From the NCBI GenBank assembly GCA_964247295.1, contig CAXTTV010000178.1, forward strand, positions 1 to 10,222: 10,222 nt of DNA, written 5' to 3'. Shown here piece by piece: positions 6,494 through 10,222 of this stretch. The position numbers and the translations under genes are program-made. Under the pieces are notes generated by a model. The model saw only the letters and a list, made by a program, of their open reading frames with translations. It made no database searches and was not told the origin of the DNA. The number at the start of each line of letters is the position of its first letter. The stretch's first letter is position 1. This DNA is from CAXTTV01 sp964247295 (lineage in GTDB: Bacteria > Chloroflexota > Ktedonobacteria > Ktedonobacterales > Ktedonobacteraceae).

Positions 6494-6522
6494 TTGTATT
6501 CAGCATGAGCAGACCGTATAAT
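6494..6522 (+). promoter_or_regulatory. Promoter of the GntR regulator gene
   Basis: A perfect TATAAT (6517-6522) is preceded, with a 17-base spacer, by TTGTAT (6494-6499, three of six -35 matches). The start would be near 6529, leaving a leader of about 45 bases. The AT-rich stretch between the -10 and the start codon is where an autoregulatory site would be expected, but no clear palindrome is seen. Confidence 0.6.
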
Positions 6523-6573
6523 ACCAAGTAATTATTCCATAACAACATGTTGATATGTCAAAGGAGACAGATT

Positions 6574-7365
6574 ATGGCCCGACAAATGCTTACTCCTGGA
6601 CCTGTTCCACTTTACTATCAGTTAAAACAGATCTTAAGAGGTCAGATCGAGCATGGTTCTTACCAGCCGGGCGACCAGCTCCCTTCGGAACCAGAGTTGA
6701 CCCGCCAATATGGCATCAGTCGCATTACTGCCCGGCAAGCCCTCGACGAGCTTGAAACTGAGGGGTTAGTAATCCGCCGTCATGGTAAAGGCACCTATGT
6801 AGCGGAGAAGCGCAACCTTCAGGAGTCGATCCCCTTTGGAGATTTGAGCGAGGAGTTGCAGGGATCTAATATTGCTCTCTCCTCTCGCCTTCTTGAGTCC
6901 ACCTCTGAGACTGTCAGTTCCGCGATCGCGCAACTATTGCGGCTTCCTCAGGAAGGTGAGATTGTGCGGATCGAGCGTCTGTACTTTGCGAGTGGTCAGG
7001 AGGTGGCCTATGAGGTAACTCACCTGCCATTTCGTTATGGAGAGGCATTGTTGCATGCCGATCTTGCCTCAGAATCGATCCCCCAAATGCTAGAGCGTGA
7101 GCACTTTCTTTTCAACGGGGGATCAATGGAATTTTCCGCCTCTCTCGCCACTCCTCGACAGGCTGATGCCTTAAAGATCCCAACTGGGACCGCCCTGCTC
7201 TCGATCCGCCGACAGGCTTTTGAGGGACAGAACCCTCTGTATATTCAGGACTGTTTTTATCGGCCTGATCGCGTCATCTACTCCGCGTACTTACAACAGC
7301 GCTCGCCAATACGGCGCAAAACGTTCTCCGTGAGCGAGTTACGACCTGTCGTTCAGTCCGAATAA
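6574..7365 (+). CDS. GntR family transcriptional regulator, HutC subfamily (UTRA domain)
   Basis: This 263-residue regulator has an N-terminal winged helix-turn-helix at about 12-76: VPLYYQLKQILRGQIEHG, then the GntR signature PGDQLPSEPELTRQYGISR and TARQALDELETEGLV, closing with the wing RRHGKGTYV. The remainder (about 95-250) is a UTRA effector domain (EIVRIERLYFASGQEVAYEVTHLP and LLSIRRQAFEGQNPLYIQDCFYRPDRVIY). HutC-type regulators usually repress catabolic or nearby genes until a small ligand binds. The ligand is not deducible. Start: ATG 6574, seven bases after AAAGGAG; an in-frame ATG at 6547 lies ahead of that ribosome site and is less likely. The downstream MaoC genes have their own promoter and are a possible target. 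A terminator-like hairpin follows. Confidence 0.91.
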   Translation: MARQMLTPGPVPLYYQLKQILRGQIEHGSYQPGDQLPSEPELTRQYGISRITARQALDELETEGLVIRRHGKGTYVAEKRNLQESIPFGDLSEELQGSNIALSSRLLESTSETVSSAIAQLLRLPQEGEIVRIERLYFASGQEVAYEVTHLPFRYGEALLHADLASESIPQMLEREHFLFNGGSMEFSASLATPRQADALKIPTGTALLSIRRQAFEGQNPLYIQDCFYRPDRVIYSAYLQQRSPIRRKTFSVSELRPVVQSE

Positions 7366-7382
7366 AGGCGAACGATCTTCAA

Positions 7383-7417
7383 GATCCGACTGCGCTTGAT
7401 CCGGTCGGTCCCTTTTT
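7383..7417 (+). terminator. Probable intrinsic terminator after the GntR gene
   Basis: CCGAC (7386-7390) pairs with GTCGG (7404-7408), and GA (7383-7384) with TC (7409-7410) across a one-base bulge; the loop has 13 bases. CCTTTTT follows immediately. It sits 18 bases after the stop. Confidence 0.5.
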
Positions 7418-7422
7418 ATCTC

Positions 7423-7452
7423 TTGACATTCCCTGTTACCACATCGGATACT
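7423..7452 (+). promoter_or_regulatory. Promoter ahead of the repeat element and the MaoC genes
   Basis: A perfect TTGACA (7423-7428) and GATACT (7447-7452, four of six) are 18 bases apart, just after the GntR terminator. Transcription from about 7459 would run through the whole repeat element before reaching the first MaoC gene at 7927, giving a leader of about 468 bases. Confidence 0.55.
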
Positions 7453-7498
7453 GTTTTTAGATGTGCCAGGAGAAATATTTGTAGGGGAGCAGCAAGCC

Positions 7499-7852
7499 AC
7501 TCTGTTGGGAAATGGAAGGAACGACCTTCACAAAAGGTGGTCGGATGAGGGAGGTTGGGCCGCCTGCATGCCCGTGGGAAAAGGCATCGCTCCCGCTGCC
7601 ATCGCCACACCGCTTCCCCGTCCCGGTCGTCTTCGTGGCAAGCATGGAGACCCTGTTGGGAAAAGGGAACGCCCTTGAGGTGCGGTAGGAGCGCTTCGCG
7701 AAGCGTGCGCCAGGTGACGGGATGCAGGATCTCCCCGGAGGCATGGCGTTCGTTGCGCGCCAGAAGCGGCACGTCATCGCGGCGCTCGACGGGCCGTCCT
7801 CCGCCGCGTCCACGAGCCTTCTTCGGTCTTTCTCCGAATTTCCCAACAGAGT
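7499..7852. repeat. 354-bp repeat element with perfect 15-bp inverted ends, no gene
   Basis: ACTCTGTTGGGAAAT (7499-7513) is repeated as its exact complement at 7838-7852; one base outside each arm differs, then two more match. A third, direct copy of the core CTGTTGGGAAA lies inside at 7653-7663. The element also has a perfect 14-bp palindrome, CGCTTCGCGAAGCG (7692-7705). It looks GC-richer than its flanks. Long stop-free frames on both strands are not credible genes, since several frames are open at once and the translations resemble no protein family. GCAAG flanks the arms (7492-7496 and 7854-7858) and could be a target-site duplication, though the shared sequence continues past the right copy. 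There is no transposase. Confidence 0.65.
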
Positions 7853-7858
7853 CGCAAG

Positions 7859-7898
7859 GGATTCCCATTGCCACGCGTCCACACGTGACCCGATCTAC
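7859..7898 (-). repeat. Intergenic repeat family copy with hairpin core, just ahead of the MaoC operon
   Basis: Read on the minus strand from 7898, the block is GTAGATC followed by GGGTCACGTGTGGAC and then CGTGG...GGGAA. It matches the copy starting at 10177 at 33 of 40 positions by eye and shares 18 of 22 positions of the core with 6311-6332. It ends 15 bases before the MaoC ribosome site. Confidence 0.65.
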
Positions 7899-7926
7899 AA
7901 GCCTTTTTTAGCAAAGGAGCATTTTG

Positions 7927-8379
7927 ATGTTTGACACAAGCAAAATTGGTCAAAGTTTTCCCCCCTTTACGATTGAAGTGGAGCGTGGGAAGATCCGCGA
8001 GCTTGCTCAGGCGGTTGGTGATAACAATCCTATCTACCAGAGCAAAGAGGCAGCGCAGGCCGCCGGCTATCCTGATGTGCCCCTCTATCCGACGACGCCA
8101 ACCCAGTTTCAGTTCTGGGGTAATACTCAGATGGGCGCTCATCTGGTCTCCGTCGGAGTCGAGGTGAAGAAGATTCTTCATGGCGAGGAGGAGTATCAGT
8201 ATATCGCCCCAATCTCCGCTGGCGATATACTGACGGGGGTGACGACGATCGTCGGGGGCAAGAACCGATCGGCCCAGAATGGGATGGGGATGCAGATTGT
8301 TAATTTAGAGACAAAGTACACTAACCAGCAGGATCAGCCGGTATTGCTGGCTCGGGAGACGATTATTATTCGTGGCTAA
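7927..8379 (+). CDS. MaoC-family dehydratase, N-terminal-type subunit (HadA/HadC-like)
   Basis: This 150-residue hot-dog fold protein resembles the MaoC_dehydrat_N (FAS1-like dehydratase) group: IGQSFPPFTIEVERGKIRELA, then AVGDNNPIY at 29-37, EAAQAAGYPDVPLYPTTPTQFQF, and a late YQYIAPISAGDILTGVTTI strand. The motif equivalent to the hydratase-2 G-D-x-N-P-x-H has Tyr37 where the catalytic His would be, as expected for the subunit that shapes the acyl tunnel and does not catalyse. It should pair with the next gene's product to hydrate or dehydrate an enoyl/3-hydroxyacyl thioester (ACP or CoA). ATG 7927 lies seven bases after AAAGGAG; an in-frame TTG directly before it is too close. The next gene starts 23 bases after this stop, so an operon is clear. 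Confidence 0.85.
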   Translation: MFDTSKIGQSFPPFTIEVERGKIRELAQAVGDNNPIYQSKEAAQAAGYPDVPLYPTTPTQFQFWGNTQMGAHLVSVGVEVKKILHGEEEYQYIAPISAGDILTGVTTIVGGKNRSAQNGMGMQIVNLETKYTNQQDQPVLLARETIIIRG

Positions 8380-8402
8380 CCTTCCGCGCAGGAGAAAAAA
8401 TC

Positions 8403-8852
8403 ATGACTATGAATGCTCAGGCTCCTACCAAGATTTATTTTGAAGATGTCCAGGTTGGTGACGAGCTACCTCGTCTGGTCAAGTCGCCCGTTACTCATCT
8501 CCAACTGGTGCGCTATGCCGGGGCGTCTGGGGATTTCAATCCTCTACATACCGATCCCAAGATTGGAGAGGCCATCGGAACCTGCGGGATTATCGCCCAT
8601 GGTATGCTGATTATGGGATTTCTAGGTCAGCTCCTCAGCGATTATGTGGGGCCGAACGCGCTCCGTACCTTTAATACCCGCTTCAAAAATATGACCCGTA
8701 TCGACGATGTAATCACTTGTACCGGTACGATTACTGGGAAGACCGAGGAGAATGGCGAGACGCGGATCTCTGGGAAGATCCAGGCCGCCGATCAGAATGG
8801 CGATGTGAAGGCCACTGGAACCTTTGTGGCGGCGGTCCCCCATCGTTCCTGA
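8403..8852 (+). CDS. MaoC-like (R)-specific enoyl hydratase/dehydratase, catalytic subunit (HadB-like)
   Basis: This 149-residue single hot-dog domain protein carries the hydratase-2 signature. YAGASGDFNPLHTDP (38-52) gives the catalytic pair Asp44 and His49, followed by GTCGIIAHGMLIMGF (59-73), where AHGM is the usual companion motif. The reaction is reversible syn addition of water to a trans-2-enoyl thioester, giving the (R)-3-hydroxyacyl form. Together with the preceding gene it matches the split HadA-HadB arrangement known from mycobacterial fatty acid elongation; a role in CoA-bound acyl degradation is equally possible, because no ACP, reductase or ligase gene is nearby. AGGAG (8390-8394) precedes ATG 8403 by eight bases; ATG 8409 is less favoured. 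A strong terminator follows after about 86 bases. Confidence 0.89.
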   Translation: MTMNAQAPTKIYFEDVQVGDELPRLVKSPVTHLQLVRYAGASGDFNPLHTDPKIGEAIGTCGIIAHGMLIMGFLGQLLSDYVGPNALRTFNTRFKNMTRIDDVITCTGTITGKTEENGETRISGKIQAADQNGDVKATGTFVAAVPHRS

Positions 8853-8938
8853 TCTTGTTGCGAAACTCTCCTATCTCGCTAATTACGTTTACGATCATGG
8901 ACTTGAAGTCATTAGCCGCCGCTCTCTAAACGATCAGT

Positions 8939-8970
8939 GGTAAGGAGATTTATCCCCTTACCCTTTTTTT
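8939..8970 (+). terminator. Strong intrinsic terminator of the MaoC operon
   Basis: GGTAAGG (8939-8945) and CCTTACC (8956-8962) make a perfect 7-bp stem with a 10-base loop, followed by C and seven T. It lies 87 bases after the second MaoC stop. Confidence 0.85.
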
Positions 8971-9026
8971 CTATCCATACTTTCTCCCATTGTTTACCTT
9001 TCCCTCTGCTTTCCCCTGTGTTTGAA

Positions 9027-9054
9027 TTGACGCATTTCTATCACTAAATAAATG
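9027..9054 (+). promoter_or_regulatory. Weak candidate promoter for the DUF4397 surface protein
   Basis: TTGACG (9027-9032, five of six) has TAAATG (9049-9054, three of six) 16 bases downstream. The rest of 8971-9128 is AT-rich with no clearer candidate. Confidence 0.28.
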
Positions 9055-9144
9055 AAGTCTCCGCAAATTCTGCCGATTAACCCAATGGGAAGATAAACCT
9101 CTTTCTACGATTCTATATCTCTATGCTTAAGGAGAAAGTGTGTT

Positions 9145-10053
9145 ATGTTCAAAAAACGTGGATCAATCCTGTCTTTGTTCGCGTTATTCGCTATAATGAT
9201 GCTGTTCTTTTCACAGTCATCTACGGCTTTTGCCCATTCTTCGGATGGCCGCCCAGAGCCTGGAAATCACCCCCATCCTTGCGACGGGGATCAAAAATTC
9301 TCTTGCGCCGTTGATCATCATGAGCATGGCGGTGAGAATGCTGCATTAGTGCGTGTCGTTCACGCCGCCGCTGGGGCCGGTACTGTTGATGTGTTTGTAG
9401 ATGGCAAAGGTCTGATCAGCAATTTTAAGTTTGCTGAGGTTACAGAATACACTAATCTGCCAGCCGGTCCTCACACAATTAAGGTTGCACCTGCCGGCAA
9501 AGGTATCGACGCGGCAGTGATTACTCAGGATGTCACTGTGAAGGTCAATGTAGAGTATACAGTCGCGGCGGTGGGATCAAAGGATGCTGGCTTCTCGTTG
9601 TCCGCCTTTGAGGATGATAACTCGGTCGCGGGCGATATGGCGAAAGTGAAAATCTATCATCTCTCTCCCAATGCTGGCCCTGTTAATGTCTCGGCTGACG
9701 ATATGGGTACATTAAAGGGTCTGACTTATAAGAATACCAGCACGTATCTGACGCTGAAGCCTCAGAGTATCACCTTTAAGGTGACGGCGACTACCCCGAA
9801 TGTGACTGTTGATGTTAATGCTTCCCTGGAGGCTGGTACCGTGACCAGTGTGTTCGCGGTCGGTCTTTATAAGGGCGATCCCGCTTTACAATTCGTGACG
9901 GTTAAAGTTAATGGTCTTCCGGGTATGCCCGATACCGGTAGCAATCCTTATGCGCTTAAAAGCTCTACAATGCCCTGGATGGTGAGTGCGTTGGCCTTGC
10001 TGCTGATCCTCTCAAGTGCCACGGCTGGCGTAGTCTATCGCCGCCGGAAGTAA
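9145..10053 (+). CDS. Secreted, cell-wall-anchored DUF4397 domain protein (MPDTG sorting signal)
   Basis: This 302-residue surface protein has a signal peptide at 1-30 (KKR, a hydrophobic core SLFALFAIMMLFF, cleavage likely after AFA). A mature N-terminus rich in His and with two Cys follows (31-61: H31, H42, H44, C46, C54, H58, H59, H61), which could bind metal. Two DUF4397 repeats come next, about 67-160 (ALVRVVHAAAGAGTVDVFVD onward) and 167-252 (AKVKIYHLSPNAGPVNVSAD onward), beta-rich domains found in exported proteins of unknown function. The C-terminus is a sortase-type signal: MPDTG at 261-265, a hydrophobic segment at 278-298, then RRRK. MPDTG differs from LPXTG in its first residue. 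AAGGAG (9129-9134) precedes ATG by 10 bases. The gene stands alone after the MaoC terminator. Function is unknown; a structural or adhesive role is only a guess. Confidence 0.88.
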   Translation: MFKKRGSILSLFALFAIMMLFFSQSSTAFAHSSDGRPEPGNHPHPCDGDQKFSCAVDHHEHGGENAALVRVVHAAAGAGTVDVFVDGKGLISNFKFAEVTEYTNLPAGPHTIKVAPAGKGIDAAVITQDVTVKVNVEYTVAAVGSKDAGFSLSAFEDDNSVAGDMAKVKIYHLSPNAGPVNVSADDMGTLKGLTYKNTSTYLTLKPQSITFKVTATTPNVTVDVNASLEAGTVTSVFAVGLYKGDPALQFVTVKVNGLPGMPDTGSNPYALKSSTMPWMVSALALLLILSSATAGVVYRRRK

Positions 10054-10084
10054 CATCATTTTTTTGCTCGATTTTCGCGGCAGG

Positions 10085-10102
10085 TTCACCCCTGGGGGTG
10101 GA
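10085..10102. other. Tight hairpin downstream of the surface protein gene
   Basis: TTCACCC (10085-10091) pairs with GGGTGGA (10096-10102), one G-T pair, around a four-base loop CTGG. The T-run (10061-10067) lies before the stem, not after it, so termination by the usual mechanism is not supported. Confidence 0.4.
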
Positions 10103-10124
10103 TCTGTTGCTGGCATATATAGCT

Positions 10125-10222
10125 CTGTTGGAAAAAGGGAAAGCGTTTCCTGTGCAGAGAAGGGTGATCGAATGGGGTAGGTCGGGTCACGTGTGGACCC
10201 GTGGAGACGGGAACCTCTCCCA
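10125..10222 (+). repeat. Third copy of the intergenic repeat family, cut by the window edge
   Basis: The block starts with CTGTTGGAAAA (10125-10135; 10 of 11 matches to the short motif). After a small GGAAA/TTTCC hairpin it carries GTAGGTC at 10177, directly followed by GGGTCACGTGTGGAC and CCGTGG. The following GACGGGAA resembles the left arm at 6281-6288. The last bases (CTCTCCCA) look like the start of another TCCCAACA motif, cut by the window end. Confidence 0.65.

Noticed and set aside
7499..7852. Insertion sequence
   Set aside because: The inverted ends would fit, but there is no transposase or remnant of one; at most it is a non-autonomous element.
7416..7882. Open frames of 140-150 codons on the minus strand and 70-118 codons on the plus strand across the repeat element
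   Set aside because: Several frames are open at once over the same GC-rich DNA, the translations resemble no family, there are no ribosome sites, and the inverted repeats run through them.
8897..8929. Ten-codon frame (MDLKSLAAAL) between the second MaoC gene and the terminator
   Set aside because: No ribosome binding site, and no sign of selection can be judged at this length.
10054..10110. Terminator for the surface protein gene
   Set aside because: The T-run (10061-10067) has no proper stem directly before it, and the good hairpin (10085-10102) has no T-run after it.
6253..10222. Repeated motifs as a CRISPR array
   Set aside because: Copies are far apart, irregularly spaced, in both orientations and modular; there are no regular spacers and no cas genes.

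Overview
The window reads as a piece of a soil-type, Gram-positive-like bacterial chromosome, most plausibly Chloroflexota of the Ktedonobacteria type. The hints are indirect: a luciferase-like oxidoreductase of the kind that often uses F420, a surface protein with a sortase-like anchor (so no outer membrane is expected), a two-gene MaoC dehydratase, and medium GC with AT-rich promoters. The lineage is an inference; no rRNA or other marker gene is present.

Layout. 1-383 is the 3' end of a threonine ammonia-lyase gene with its ACT domain, followed by a tandem-GNAT acetyltransferase (433-1302). Facing them on the minus strand are two paralogous thymidylate-kinase-like genes in one operon (2809 to 1324); the second has Arg in place of the Walker A Lys. 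A divergent intergenic region (2810-3188) leads rightward to a small alpha/beta hydrolase whose reading frame has no ATG/GTG/TTG at the right place and probably starts at ATT 3189. An isochorismatase-family hydrolase (TTG start, 3999-4544), a TspO/MBR-like membrane protein (4632-5291) and a luciferase-like oxidoreductase (5357 or 5375-6211) follow on the plus strand.

6212-6573 holds a fold-back repeat and then the promoter of a GntR/UTRA regulator (6574-7365). 7366-7926 holds a terminator, a promoter with a perfect TTGACA -35 box, and a GC-richer repeat element with 15-bp inverted repeats, all ahead of two MaoC-fold genes (7927-8379, 8403-8852). These probably form a heterodimeric HadA/HadB-like hydratase/dehydratase and end at a strong intrinsic terminator (8939-8970). 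The last gene (9145-10053) encodes a secreted two-repeat DUF4397 protein with an MPDTG wall-anchor signal. The window ends inside another repeat copy (10125-10222).

The least explained material is the repeat family. An 11-nt motif, CTGTTGGGAAA, and a separate hairpin/palindrome motif (core GGGYCACRTGTGGRC) recur only in three intergenic regions, in both orientations. One hairpin base pair changes in a compensatory way between copies. No transposase is present, so the copies look like a non-autonomous mobile or structured repeat family.
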